A DNA stretch of 64,000 bases from Tupaia tana (GCA_026018925.1 JAKSZU010000008.1:7926415-7990414); one strand, 5' to 3'. Positions 1 through 10,584 are shown, counted from the stretch's first letter. The notes: generated by a model from the sequence alone, not told the origin. A program made the numbers and translations.

Positions 1-597
1 GCATGGCTCCCAAAGTGTGTAATTCTAAGGCAGTGCCAACCTCCAGTTTCCCCAAGAGAAGCTTTGCTTTTAAAATGCTAAGCAAAGCAGCCCAATTCAG
101 TTGTGTCCAACTCAAAGAAATCAGTGAGCACTAACAAGCCCCCGGCAGCCAGGCCAGAAGGGGAGAAAGCTGGAGAATGGCAGGCCCTGGGGGCCTGAGT
201 GAGGCTTGCACAAAGCCTGGTTTATGAAAAACTCCTGGAAGAGCGACGTAGCCCGGGCAGCCTTCCTGAGCCCTGTCACAGATTGTCCACATCGGACGGA
301 ACAATGTCCTCCCTTGTTCTGGCCATCTTGTTTGTGGATTTTCAGGCTCTGCCAGCATGAAATTGGGAGCTGCAGCCCAGCGCCGTGGGGACAAATGGAG
401 CATCCCTTTTTGCACGGGCCCTCTCAGAACCCCCTTTTCATTTAGCAAGCCCACATCTGCGAGGTGTGCTCACAGTCGGGCCAGCTTTCACCCCATATTC
501 TCCCGGCAATTGCAATCGAAGAGATGGATACATCATCTAGAAACTTTCCAATGTAACTATTTTAAAAAATTGTATTACAAAAAAGTCAAACATAAAA
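1..597. other. Unassigned sequence, no gene seen
   Basis: Unique-looking, moderately GC-rich sequence without a recognisable repeat, splice-bounded frame or RNA gene. Short open frames on both strands lack coding character. Confidence 0.5.
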
Positions 598-724
598 GGG
601 ACTTCAAAAAGTTTATGAGAAATGGGATTAAAGCACTAGTTTATTTTCGTGCATAAAAAGCGTGTAATCCAGGCATTGTTTTTTTTCATAATATGCATAT
701 CCCATGAACTTTCCGAAGACCCTC
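598..724. mobile_element. Mariner-like MITE, family 1, copy 1
   Basis: The ends form an inverted repeat: GGGACTTCAAAAAGTTTATG on the left, and the complement of the right end reads GGGTCTTCGGAAAGTTCATG. The middle carries TTTATTTTCGTGCATAAAAA. About 125 bp with no coding capacity, as for a non-autonomous Tc1/mariner element. A related half-copy lies at 54316-54410. Confidence 0.6.
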
Positions 725-899
725 TGTATAGAAAAGCAGTGCGAAATAGCATAATAAAGCCCCATGTGCCCATTAGCCAGCGTCAACAGGGACCCGCTTG
801 GGACCAAAGCTCTGGGAAGAGTATGCACTTGCAAACGTTCCCGGAGTGCATGCTATGTCCCAGGACTGCGTAGGTCTTTGACACCCAACCTGAATAAGG

Positions 900-1050
900 C
901 AAAGTGCTGACATCCACAGAGCTTGGTTTAAAGAAGGGACCAGACTGTCACACACAGAGAGGTGCCCAGGCAGCGTCCTAGCAAGTGGCACCTGAGCTGG
1001 GACTTGAAGGATAAGTAGGCAACTGTCCTGGCAGAGAGCAGTCTGGGAAA
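900..1050 (+). mobile_element. L2-like LINE fragment
   Basis: The run around 985-1010 (CTGAGCTGGGACTTGAAGGA) resembles the L2-type 3' sequence known from other eutherians. The rest of the same element appears to resume at about 1535. Assigned from memory of the consensus. Confidence 0.4.
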
Positions 1051-1189
1051 GGGGCTAGATCCACCCAGACAGAGCCCAGAAAGATTTTTAGGAACTTAAG
1101 GAATCTCAGCATGATCGGTGCTTTCGTATTTTGTTTTAACTTTTTCTTTTTAAATGGGATATCTTAAATAAAAACAAAACAAAACAAAA

Positions 1190-1470
1190 CAACCTGCACT
1201 CCTGGGCCCAGGTTCCCATTAGTCCTGAGGACGAGGAAAAGTGAGCGGCACAGCTGGTCTCTCATGCCGGATGCTGCCGCGTGGCAGGCTGAGTCCACGT
1301 GGCAGACCCGGGTTGGGCTCCTAGCCCGCTTACAGAGCCAGGCGTGGCTGCGCATGCGCGGGGTCTCCGCTGAAGGAAGAGGGTTGTGACATACCGCGAC
1401 CCAGTCTAAAAACACCACACACACAGAGAGGGAGAGAGAAAGGAAAATAAACAGTGAGAGAAAAGGGAAC
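1190..1470 (+). mobile_element. Possible diverged SINE-E relic
   Basis: Position and composition (tRNA-like head region, GA-rich tail near 1425-1450) resemble SINE-E inserted into the L2-like relic, but the A and B boxes are poor. A TGCGCATGCGC motif at 1350-1360 lies inside it. Confidence 0.25.
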
Positions 1471-1534
1471 CGAGAAGAGCACAGGTCGAAACCACAGAAA
1501 GTCATCTACTACGCATATGAAGTCACTTGAACTT

Positions 1535-1725
1535 CACGCTGTAGAGAAATGAGGAGCCACTGAGTGGTCAAAGGAGGGATAGAAAGATCGCATTTGCCTC
1601 TAGAAAGATCACTGGTCTGCAGGGTGGGGAAGGGTGTAGACAGAGGGCCGTGCAGGTGCGATGGCAGGACCTATTCCGGGCCCTGTAATTGAATTAAGGG
1701 ACCTGGGGAAGTCACCGTGGGGATG
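1535..1725 (+). mobile_element. L2-like LINE fragment, continued
   Basis: GAGGAGCCACTGAGTGG followed by TAGAAAGATCACTGG matches the order of conserved words in ancient L2-type 3' ends. Same orientation as 900-1050. Confidence 0.45.
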
Positions 1726-2832
1726 AATGTGCAGAAGAGCTTGCCTGGGGAGGCAGGTTGGCCTGGAGCGCTCTCTGGGGATGCTTCTCTGCTTCCAGTT
1801 TAAGCAGGGCCCAGGTCTGGGGTGTGCGTGCGTGTGTGTGCACGCGCGTGTGTGTCTCGAGAGGGCGACTTTGGAGACCAGTCACATATCAGAGAATGGG
1901 CCCGATACTGAACCCAGAAGTATGTTCGGTTAGTAGCCCTGCAGGCCACCTTCTCCAAGCCCTCACTGCACCGAAGAGGAGCCCGAAGCCTGGGCGAGTA
2001 CGGACGTGTCCAAAGTCATGAGGGAAATCGGTGGCGGGCGCTCCATTGCTTGCATCTGCACCCCTGCATCCACCTGTGGCTCCCCTGCGAGCTTTGGCCA
2101 GCTTCCCTTCCCTTCACAAAGCAGCCCAAGGGCAGCAGTATCTGTGGGGAGAACCGTCAGGGCGCCAATGTGGCAGGGGCATAGTACGTATGTCTCTATA
2201 TCACCTACTTATACACACGTGTGTGTCTGCACATGCATATTACACACGTGCAACTCAAGGAGAAGTAGTTTTACTGTGAGTGGACCCATCCCCTCCACTT
2301 CTCACACTCTCATTTTTCATGGTTGCGTGTGCTTCCGCCAGTTCTTAGGATTTTGATTAGAGAGTTTTTCGTTCCCCATAGTCACATTGATCTTTCAAAA
2401 GTCTTAGGATGAAATATCACCGCATGAGCCCTGTTGACCTGCTTGAGATTTTCATAAAAGAATCCATAGACAAAGTGAAAAGGGTGCAATGTACGATCAT
2501 ATTAAAGTGGGAATGTCTGTCATTTCTGAAAGCTTTGCTCAGTGAAATGACAAGTTTCCTTGCAAGGATGTTAATAGTGAAATAAGGGAATCACAGAGCT
2601 TCAACTACATGGCATTTCATTTCAGACTAGCAATATTTTGGACTCCATGGATTTAATGTACCGAAGGTGCCTGACTTATGAGGCAGGATCTCCTAATGTC
2701 TTCGCTTCAATGCGTATTCTTCACTAGGAACAGTCTCAGAAACTTCTGTGATCTCTAACGTCCCATTGGCACCTAAAAACCTATTCCCTAGTTTTCGGTA
2801 TCAGGCCATTACAGAAGTTATATTCTCTTTTC
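1726..2832. other. Unassigned sequence, no gene seen
   Basis: Contains short GT-rich tracts near 1820-1855 and 2215-2250. The part at 2380-2820 is AT-rich, repeat-free and could be conserved non-coding DNA, but nothing in it can be named. Confidence 0.4.
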
Positions 2833-3066
2833 AGAGATATTTTTTCCTCTAAGGTGTGTGTGCTCACTGGAGAGACAGAGAGAGAGAAGTGAGAAATCAC
2901 CCCCCAGGGGAAATGACCACACTGCAATCACTTCTCAATGCTTCTGTCGAGATTTGGGGCACGCACGCACATTAAGCGAGAGTTTCAAGGCACTGGGGCC
3001 AGGACTTGAATCGCTAGGGCCATGTGGGAGTCCAGTGCCATAACCACTACACCACATGCTGGTCCC
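2833..3066 (-). mobile_element. SINE-B
   Basis: Complement of the tRNA-like head ends at 3066 (ATGCTGGTCCC), with the GA-rich tail end at 2870. About 235 bp, diverged. A SINE-A landed directly beside its head. Confidence 0.8.
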
Positions 3067-3083
3067 AGAAATTACATATATTT

Positions 3084-3366
3084 TTTCTTTTTCTTTTTTT
3101 TTTTTTTTTGAAGAGGTTTTTGCTATAGGGCGCGTGCGCTCGCCAGCCAGACAGAGAGAGACAGAGAGACAGAAAGCGAGAAATCACCCCCCAGGGGGAT
3201 GGCCACACCGCAATCCCTTCTCCTCCATTCTCCTCTTGGGATCTTGGGCACGCACGCGCAAGCACATGCACCCAGCGTGAGTTTTAAACCACGGGGTCTG
3301 GGACGCGAACCGCAGTCGACTACATGGGAGTCCTGTGACATAGCCATTACGCTAACTGCTGGTCCC
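3084..3366 (-). mobile_element. SINE-A, flanked by 17-bp duplication
   Basis: Full-length copy with A-tail (T-run at 3098-3110) and head ending GCTGGTCCC. The 17-bp site AGAAATTACATATATTT is repeated exactly at 3067-3083 and 3367-3383, showing a relatively recent L1-mediated insertion. Confidence 0.92.
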
Positions 3367-3561
3367 AGAAATTACATATATTTCTTAGGAGCTCAGGGAA
3401 CTAACCAATTTACTAAAGAAAGTGGAGAATTAGCCACTGTGTGACTAACAGACCTAGCACCACAGGACTGAAGCCGGCACTGCGATCGTCAGTGCAGGTC
3501 TGGAAGCGTACCTAGTCGTGGGGTTCCCCTTACTTGCAGAGTGTAAAAAGAATGAAGAGTT

Positions 3562-3762
3562 GGGGCCAAGCAGTGGCACAGTGGTAGCAACTGGACCCCA
3601 TGGGAAAGGTACTGAGCTCACACCCCAAGACCAACCTGAGCACACAGGTGTGCACACACCCGTAATCTAAACTGAGACTGGGGGTGGCTCACAGCGTGAA
3701 GATGCTGTAGGGGGTGCCTCTTTGTCTCTCTGTCTCTCTCTGTCTCTCTACATATATCCATA

Positions 3763-3827
<65 letters not shown>

Positions 3828-3829
3828 AA
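3562..3829 (+). mobile_element. SINE-E with expanded A-rich tail
   Basis: Head GGGGCCAAGCAGTGGCACAG, body with GGGTGGCTCACAGCG, CT-rich tract, then a tail that grew into a GAAA microsatellite. AAAGAATGAA on both sides suggests the target-site duplication. Confidence 0.75.
3764..3828 (+). repeat. (GAAA)n microsatellite
   Basis: About sixteen GAAA units forming the tail of the SINE-E copy. Confidence 0.97.
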
Positions 3830-4281
3830 ACATTTTTTAAAAGAATGAAAACGCGAACTTTGGTCTAAGAAAACTCGAGCTGTTGAAGGCGCTGGATCTT
3901 GCCTAGAAAGGACCACAGGGACTGGGAGAGCGGGAGTCAGCCCTCACTGTCCTGAGCACTGTCGTCGGCCTGCGAGTCACACCTGCTCCTCCTGGACATG
4001 GTACCAAGAAGCACCACAGCCAGGAGGCATGGGCGGTGCCCCGTTCTGCTCCTTACTGTCCCAGCAGCCCCAGCTGGCCTCACTGTCTGCAGCTTAGTCC
4101 CTGAAAGGTCTGAGGACATTTATAGATGTGTGTACCTCAAGGTAAAAATTGTCAACCACTGGGACCAGCAAGTGCTGCAGAGGATTAAAGTGACTGGATC
4201 CCACATGGCCAACACTGCGATTTGAGTGCCAGACCCGGTGGCTTGAAAAACACCAGGCGTGTGTACGTGCAGGCCCAGTAT

Positions 4282-4901
4282 TGTTAATGGATGGAAAAGT
4301 GTTGAGCTGCGTTGTGAAATTCTTGGTTCTTTGGGTCCAGATCACTAAAATTAGAGATCTGTCCCTAAGCGCAAAATGAAATCGCAATCACGAATGAAGT
4401 AGATAGAAAAGAAAGTTTAATAGAAAAGAAAGGAAAGAAAGGAAGTACACCCGAAAGGTTGTTGGGCGGGCGGATTGCCAAGTGGCAACGGCGCTTGATA
4501 CTGGTCAACCGTTATTATTACTAGAGGTCATGAATATCCATTAGTGGGCGGCCCTTTACGCTGCCTATGTTCTTCCTTTAAATTTGAATCCACATGTTCT
4601 CTCCTGCACCTGCGCACCTTCCTCACAGGTAAAGTGAGGTTTTGATCACTTAATTGCGTACGCCCAGTGCGAGTCAGGTTGCCCCAATTAGATCGCCCAA
4701 TTAGTCTATCGTATTAATGACCAAAATGCTTGCTTGGGCCCTTTTGATAAAAGAAAATCTACGAACTATCCCTGTATGCTTCCCTCAAGCCTTAAGGAAG
4801 GAATATGGCAAATTACCTCACCCTCCTGGCACCTGAAGCTAGATGAGCCTTTCCTTTTCTCTTAGGGCTACCCGCTCATGGCTAACCAACTGCCTACCAC
4901 A
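4282..4901 (-). mobile_element. Solo LTR of an endogenous retrovirus (620 bp)
   Basis: Read on the minus strand it begins TGTGGTAGGC and ends CATTAACA, the TG...CA ends of an LTR. It is flanked by the 4-bp repeat GTAT (4278-4281 and 4902-4905). An ATTAAA poly(A)-signal-like hexamer (complement at 4416-4421) lies in an AT-rich stretch about 130 bp from the 3' end, where R/U5 is expected. No viral genes remain, as expected after LTR-LTR recombination. The 4-bp duplication fits a gammaretrovirus-like (class I) integrase. Host name unknown. Confidence 0.8.
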
Positions 4902-4959
4902 GTATTCCAAAAGGAGAATGGAGGAAAAGAGATTGTGGTGTGGCCATCCCCCCGGAGGA

Positions 4960-4962
<3 letters not shown>

Positions 4963-5009
<47 letters not shown>

Positions 5010-5020
5010 GTCTCTCTCTG
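4963..5020 (+). repeat. (TC)n microsatellite
   Basis: Expansion of the normal CT tract of the SINE-B body. Confidence 0.95.
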
Positions 5021-5260
5021 GCAAATGCACACACCCTGTGGCAAACTAAAAATTTTTTAAAAGTCAACTTTTTTTATGATAAAGACAAGCACACATAACA
5101 AAGTGTATTTGGTAGGGTTTTTGGTAGGGTTCTGGATACTAGTCTCAAAGAATAGCCTGTTTTGTAAAAAAAATAAATAAATACAGGTAGATATGCATGC
5201 TAAAGTTTTTAAATTATAAACTTTTGCGATGATGAAATATCATAGTTTGGACAAATGCAA

Positions 5261-5488
5261 GGGTTTTTTTCTTTCTTTATGAGTGAGAAGGACAGAAAAA
5301 GAGAGAGACAGTAGGTCTTCCCAGCGGGGTCATGAGGCCCCCAACTTGCCACAGCCTCAATCAGCTAAGCTGTTGGGCACGTGCAGCTCCCCCAGTGTGT
5401 TCCGGTGGGCCCGAGAACAGAACCTAGGCCTCCCGTGTGGTTTCCAGCCTCCCAGGTGATGGTGCTACCCGTGCACCACAGCTGGCCT
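5261..5488 (-). mobile_element. SINE-E with 12-bp duplication
   Basis: Tail end (TTCTTTATGAGTGAGAAGG complement) at the left and head GGCCAGCTGTGGTGCAC on the complement at the right. GGACAAATGCAA is repeated at 5249-5260 and 5489-5500. Confidence 0.85.
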
Positions 5489-5771
5489 GGACAAATGCAA
5501 TCTTTATAGGGCTGAAGGTCCCAGAAAAACATCATGAAACCTTCAAAACTAAGTTTTGACTTTTTTTCTTTTCAGTTTTCTGATATTTTATGTAATAGTA
5601 ATGCCCTCCTTACTCCTTCCTGGAGATATAGAATGTCACAGAAGAAAATGCACAGACTTTATCCATTTGTGTTTTTAATGAGCCAACAAATAAGAAAAAT
5701 GGGGGGGGGGGAATCCTAGGTAAACTTTGGCACAGGGACCCTTTGTATTCCTACAATGATTTATTTTTTTG

Positions 5772-5926
5772 GTGAGGCCAAGGAAGGAGGATCATAAGCT
5801 TGCACCCAGGGTGGGCAAGACCCAGCTGAAGGAGCCAGGCATGGTGGCACACACTGGTGGGCCCAGCTTCTCAGGAGGCTGAGGCAGGAGGATTGGGACG
5901 TAGCAAGACCCTGTTTAATAAAACAG
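5772..5926 (+). mobile_element. 7SL-derived (Alu/B1-like) SINE relic
   Basis: Contains GCATGGTGGCACACACTGG followed by CTCAGGAGGCTGAGGCAGGA and GCAAGACCCTGTTTAATA, the order of words in Alu/B1 left monomers. A preceding partial unit (GGAGGATCATAAGC) suggests a dimer or two fused pieces. 7SL-derived SINEs are known only from Euarchontoglires, so this bears on the source lineage. Confidence 0.75.
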
Positions 5927-5931
5927 TTCAT

Positions 5932-6096
5932 GTGGGGCGGTGCGGTGATTAAGGTGCCGGACTTCCACACGGCCGACTATGGTTTGAGTCCCAGACCTGG
6001 AGGCTTCCTTTCTTACTCTCGCTCTCTGTCTCTCTGGTGAGCGCACATGTTCTACAGCAAATTAAGAAATAATAATACATAAAATTAAATAATTCT
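5932..6096 (+). mobile_element. SINE-C (body-deleted SINE)
   Basis: tRNA-like head with GTTTGAGTCCCAGAC B box is followed directly by the CT tract and an AT-rich tail TAAAATTAAATAATTCT; the GAGAATGGAGGA body is absent. Confidence 0.75.
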
Positions 6097-6205
6097 AAGG
6101 AAAACACACCTCATGTGTGCCCACATACTCACACAAAATTAAAATATTTTTTAGTTAATTCACATTTTTGGATTATAATATTCAAAATTAGAATAGCACA
6201 ACCTT

Positions 6206-6485
6206 GAGACCAGCAGATAGCATAGCGGTTAAATCGCTGGACTCCCACATGACTGACCTTGGTTCAAGTCCTGGACCCGGTGACTTGAATCTCATGGTGC
6301 GCACTTGTATGTGTATGCCCAAGATCCCAGGAGGAGAATGGAGGAGAAGGGACTGCAGTGTGGCCATCTCCCCCGCTCCACCCCCGGAGGGTGATTTCTC
6401 ATTTTTCCCCTCTTACCGTCTCTGTCTCTCTCTCTCTCCCCAGCAAACACATGTGCCCTAAGGCCAAAGCCTCTTAAAGAAAAAA
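6206..6485 (+). mobile_element. SINE-B with 16-bp duplication
   Basis: Complete copy. The flanks AGAATAGCACAACCTT (6190-6205) and AGAATAGCACAGCCTT (6486-6501) differ at one base, giving an intermediate age. Confidence 0.9.
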
Positions 6486-6824
6486 AGAATAGCACAGCCT
6501 TAAAACTGTGAACTAAGATGATGTGTGGTTACACCAGGGAGGCAGGCTGGAAACCTCCTAGCCCCCACACCCAAAATTTGGTTGGGATATCAAGACCTAT
6601 GAGGCTTCACACATACCAAGAGAGCGTGGACAGGTTTATTCATCGCATAGTGGGGTTCTCTGAGGAGATCTAAGTAATATAATATTTATGATATTATATA
6701 TTGATTTAATTAAGTATATATATTATATTTTTAAAAATATGTCATTGGTCAAAAAAACCCCCAAATTTACGGTATGTTATAGGTTCTCCCTTGCAATAAT
6801 ATGAAGAAATGAGTGTTCGCAGTG
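6486..6824. other. Unassigned AT-rich sequence, possible old LTR
   Basis: Highly AT-rich at 6660-6760. The complement of CAGGTTTATTCATCGC (6631-6646) resembles the AATAAACCTG near the end of some LTRs, but no TG/CA ends or duplication could be found. Confidence 0.25.
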
Positions 6825-6980
6825 GTGTAAGTCTCCGGCCTGCCCATTGCCAGCCACCACCCTCCCACCCAGGGCAGCCACTGCTCGCTTGTCTCAGCAC
6901 TGTGTCCTTCCAGAGATAGTCTACATATTAATACACACAACCGCATGTGTGCTCTCCCCCCGACACGTACACCATTCCTT
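6825..6980 (-). mobile_element. L1 3' UTR fragment
   Basis: GTCCTTCCAGAGATAGTCTACATATTAATAC matches, in antisense, the old L1M 3' UTR pattern as I recall it. Confidence 0.45.
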
Positions 6981-7059
6981 TAACTCACAATCCAAGTGTT
7001 AAGAACCAGAAAGACCAGGGCTGGCTTAAATTTCTTCAGACTTGCCTTGCGGTTTTCTA

Positions 7060-7166
7060 GATGTGACTCCAGGGTCACATGTTTGTGCGTCTCTGAAGTC
7101 TCGAGTTCCTTCTGTAAAACGCAGATGAGGTATGACAACTGTGACAGGGTTACTACAGAGAGTCAA
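7060..7166 (+). mobile_element. MIR
   Basis: TCTCTGAAGTCTCGAGTTCC, then TCTGTAAAACGCAGATGAGG and ACAGGGTTACTACAGAGAGT follow the MIR 3' half in order, with typical old divergence. Confidence 0.7.
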
Positions 7167-7167
7167 T

Positions 7168-7437
7168 GGCTGTCCAGGTGGTGCAGTGGTAAGTTGCCCT
7201 ATGAGGCAAGCCTGCATAAGAGCTTTCTTTCTTTCTTTTTTTTTAATTTTTGCTCAGTGTGCACTCCAACTGGAGTCCAGAGACCTTCCTGCGAATCCTC
7301 GTCCCCATGATCTGGGACTGGCTGAGACTGGGGCAGGGTCATGTGGGAAAGACCCTGTGGGAATGCTGTCTTTCTCTCTCTCTTTCCTTCTCTTTCACGC
7401 ACAGAAGAAATAAATAACTTAAACATTAAAAGAATAA
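7168..7437 (+). mobile_element. SINE-E with a small internal insertion
   Basis: Head GGTGGTGCAGTGGTAAG, body, CT tract and AGAAATAAATAACTT tail. At about 7218-7265 it contains a T-rich segment plus TTTTTGCTCAGTGTGCACTC, which looks like the tail end of another SINE in antisense. Confidence 0.6.
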
Positions 7438-8196
7438 TAAATGGAGGCACCGGACTTGGCTCCTGGAGAAAGGAGCACGGTCCTGCCAAGGAGAGGCATG
7501 TCAAGTTTCTGGGGGCACCCAGCAAGGGGCCCCTTTTGTTCAGCGGGGTTTCTCTCAGATGGGAAAGTGCAGCCCCCAGGAAACTTGCTGGTAGGGCATC
7601 CGCAGAACTTCAGGGGTTACATAAACCTGTGCCCCATTCTCTGAGTGAGTTGGGGGTCATGCTGTACTAATGAACACAAGACATGCTGTATTTTCTGGAA
7701 ACCAGGGGGAACAAAAAGCATATTCCTCACATAGAGGTGACCCAGGTGGATTTAGACAAGTAACAGCTGCTCGGCGTCACCAGAGGGGTCCAGTGGCAAC
7801 CGTAAAACCAGCTCTTTATGGCACGCTGCCGAATGCCTCCAGAGAGGAACACCGATGCAAAGGCTACATCTTTTCCCCATGAGAATATTCCAGAAGATGA
7901 GAATTTACTGGAAGAGCTGCCTCAACCACAGGAAATACCCTAGGGTCGAGGCGAGCACACACAAGCGACAGAGGCTTTCCCAAGAGTGTGGTCTCCAGCT
8001 GAAGATATCAGCCATAGGAGAAGGAGAACTGCAGAAAGTAACACTCTGGGGATGGAGCTTCTTTCCGAAGCACGTCTCCAGCCTACGGGACAGTGATACA
8101 ACCACTGCAGTGCAGTACTGGTTACGAAGTGCTGAACGTTTATGGGGAAAGGTCAGGAAAGGATATTCCTTCAACGGGAAATTATAATAAAACATA
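7438..8196. other. Unassigned sequence, no gene seen
   Basis: Repeat-free by eye. A minus-strand open frame through 7905-8618 is 237 codons long but continues into the Tigger and SINE-A to its right, so it is not a gene. Open frames on the plus strand are short and lack splice sites or any familiar protein. Confidence 0.4.
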
Positions 8197-8406
8197 TTGC
8201 AGCCATGCGCCGTGTAACTTTTCAACGAGGGCCCACATATGCCAGATGGTGGTCCCACAAGATTACGTCGGCTGTCACGGTCTAGGTGTGTAGTAGGCTG
8301 TACCATCCGGGTTGTGTAAATGCATTCTTTGGCGTTCCCATAGCAACTAAACCACCTAAGGACGCATCTCTCAGAAAATATCCCCATTAAGCTATACGCA
8401 ACTGTG
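8197..8406 (+). mobile_element. Tigger1-like DNA transposon relic, internally deleted
   Basis: Left end GCAGCCATGCGCCGTGTAAC and GATGGTGGTCCCACAAGATT, right end TAGGTGTGTAGTAGGCTGTACCATC and CTAAGGACGCATCTCTCAGA match both ends of the Tigger1 (pogo-type) consensus, while the transposase interior is missing. Confidence 0.8.
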
Positions 8407-8473
8407 TTTGATAGAATTGTTTTACTATGTGATCTGATCTGAATTGTATAATGGTGATAAGCATAAAATTGTT

Positions 8474-8746
8474 GGGAACAGCAGTTAGCGTAATGGCTAT
8501 GTCGCCAGACATAGCGGTTCGAGACCCGGACCCGGACCCGGTGGCTTAAACTCACGCCCGGCGCGTGTGCGTGAGTGCCCAAGATCCAAAGAGGAGAATG
8601 GAGAAGGGATTGCAGCATTGCATCCCCCTGGGGGGTGATTTCTCGCTTTCTGTCTCTCTGTCTCTCTCTGTCTGTCTGGCAGTCACACGTGCCCTATAGC
8701 AAATAAAAAAACCTCTCCAAAAAAAAGAAAGAAAAAAATGAAAACA
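8474..8746 (+). mobile_element. SINE-A
   Basis: Head GGGAACAGCAGTTAGCGTAA with A box, and CGGTTCGAGACCCGG as a slightly altered B box containing a short CCCGGA triplication. Tail is A-rich; flanks TAAAATTGTT and TGAAATTGTT are the likely duplication. Confidence 0.88.
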
Positions 8747-8849
8747 ATGAAATTGTTTACTTGGTTAAAAAGAAAGAATAAATGACTTATGAGATTGTTG
8801 GGGTGCTTGTCTTGCTCTCTAATGGAAGAAAAAAGTAGATGTGCATACG

Positions 8850-9385
8850 TGGTCATCCAATCACGTCACTCTCTTGCACAAACACTTCTGATAACTTCCC
8901 ATTGCCTTCAAATAAAATTCAAAATCTTTACCAAGACTTGTCTGCCATATTTGGCCTGCATAGACTCTTCCTATCTGCTCATTCACCACAACACAAGAGC
9001 AAGTAATTTTCCTTCTCACTCACTTTGTATCTTTTTTATTTTTGTTGTTTGTTTTGCAGATTTTTCTTTCTTTCTTTCTTTCTTTTTAATTTTTGCTATG
9101 GGATGTGTGCACTCAGTGGAGAAGAGATAGAGATAAAGGGAAAGAAAGAAATAGCTTCCCCCCCACCCCCTGCCCAGGACAGATGGCCACACCACAATCC
9201 CTTCTCCATTCTCCTCTCAGGATTTTGGGCACACACCCATGCTGGGTGTGTTTTTCAAGCTGCTGGGTCCAGGACTTGAACTATGCAGTTGGCCATATGG
9301 GATCCAGTGCCTTAACCTCCACACCCACCTGCTGGCCCATCCTCACTCACTTTGAACCTGGCATCTAGGACAGTTCTGGGTGCAC
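8850..9385 (-). mobile_element. L2-like fragment interrupted by a SINE-B
   Basis: AACTTCCCATTGCCTTCAAATAAAATTC and CTGCCATATTTGGCCTGCA (8897-8963) resemble the antisense L2 3' region. The same element resumes after the SINE at 9342. Confidence 0.5.
9028..9342 (-). mobile_element. SINE-B with 12-bp duplication
   Basis: T-rich tail at 9060-9090 and head complement ending CTGCTGGCCC. TCACTCACTTTG is found on both sides (about 9016-9027 and 9343-9354). Confidence 0.88.
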
Positions 9386-9423
9386 AAGAGATAAGCAACA
9401 TACACTCGTTAAAAGGATAAATA

Positions 9424-9690
9424 GGGGCCAACAGGTGGCATAGTGGCAAAGGCACTGGACTCCCATATGGCCAACCACAGTTTGAGTCCTGGACCCAGCA
9501 GCTTGAAAATCACACTAGGTGCATGTGCATGCATGCTCAAAATTCCAGGAGGAGAATGGAGAAGAGGGAATTGCAGCATGGCCATCTCTACTAGGGGGTG
9601 ATTTCTCACTTCCCCTTTCATTGTCTCACTGTCTCACTGTCTCTCTGTTTATCTCTGGCAAGTGCACATGCCCTGTGGCAGAAAACCTAA
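9424..9690 (+). mobile_element. SINE-B
   Basis: Head GGGGCCAACAGGTGGCATAG, complete body, CT tract at 9625-9655. Flanks AAAGGATAAAT and ACAGGATGAA may be a decayed duplication. Confidence 0.85.
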
Positions 9691-9888
9691 AACAGGATGA
9701 ACAGGTGAGTGGCTTACAAGACCCCTCTTGCCTGGTTCCTGCTTCAGCTCTTCTCTTGGGCTTTCCATGTCACACTCTGTGTCCTGCAAAACAAGGAGCA
9801 GGGCGAGAGTGACCATGTCACTGTGAATGGTGGCAGCAGGAATTAGAGTGACAGAATGCAAGCGCTAGGTAAAAACTGACCAGCAGGG

Positions 9889-10164
9889 GGACCAGCACTT
9901 AGCATAATGGCTATGTTGCTGGACTCCCACGTAGTCGACCGCGGTTCGAGTCCCAGACCGGGTGGCTTAAAACTCATGCCGGGTGCGTGTGCGTGTGTGC
10001 CCAAGATCCCGAGAGGAGAATGGAGGAGAAGGGATTGCGGCGTAACCATCCCCCCTGGGGGGTGATTTCTCGCTTTCTGTCTCTATGTCTCTCTCTGTCT
10101 GTCTGGCGAGCGCACGCACCCTATAGCAAAAACCTCTCAAAAAAAAATAATAAAATAAATTTAA
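9889..10164 (+). mobile_element. SINE-A with exact 17-bp duplication
   Basis: AAAACTGACCAGCAGGG is repeated exactly at 9872-9888 and 10165-10181, so this is among the youngest insertions here. A and B boxes are intact. Confidence 0.93.
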
Positions 10165-10181
10165 AAAACTGACCAGCAGGG

Positions 10182-10584
10182 TGGGGAGTGCAATCTCAGC
10201 TGTTCCTCCTCTTCATCCCTGTCCTCTGGGCTCATAATGGGAAGGGTTTGGGGCCCTCTTTCCCATGGTAAAATGCAAATGATGTCAAGTTCCCCACCAT
10301 AATGCTGTAAGCACACGACTCAGTGGCATGACGTACCTTCTCATCAGTCTGGAACTGTCACCACCACCTATTTCCAGGGCTGCTTTTTCCTTCTCAAATA
10401 TTGTGTTGTCAGAGGAGTCATGATGCATTTTTGCAGAGAAAAACAGAAAAATATGTAAATAAATAAATTTAAATTTAAAAAAAGAAAAACAGAAAAACAT
10501 ATCATGACTTTTCCAATCACCCAAAAGAAGTTCTATATCCATGAAACAGTAACTCCCATTCCTCCTACACACAGCACACATCAC
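10182..10584. other. Unassigned sequence, no gene seen
   Basis: AT-rich, with an AAATAAATAAATTTAAATTTAAA-type tract near 10455-10480; no recognisable element. Confidence 0.4.

Larger units (their letters stand above)
4161..5062 (+). mobile_element. SINE-B split by a solo LTR
   Basis: Head and tRNA-like part occupy 4161-4281 and the body and tail resume at 4902-5062. The break falls just before the GAGAATGGAGGA body motif, so the two halves join into one ordinary SINE once the LTR is set aside. Confidence 0.85.

Noticed and set aside
1350..1360. NRF1-like TGCGCATGCGC near the left end
   Set aside because: It is outside the CpG island, within a probable SINE relic, with no promoter context.
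3618..3833. SFFLSFFL-type hydrophobic repeat protein
   Set aside because: Antisense reading of a GAAA microsatellite.
7905..8618. 237-codon minus-strand frame
   Set aside because: It runs through a Tigger relic and a SINE-A; the shared SINE peptide appears in dozens of other frames.
9889..9975. tRNA gene-like sequence with A and B boxes
   Set aside because: It is the head of a SINE-A followed by a SINE body and A tail; it does not fold into a complete cloverleaf with paired acceptor ends.
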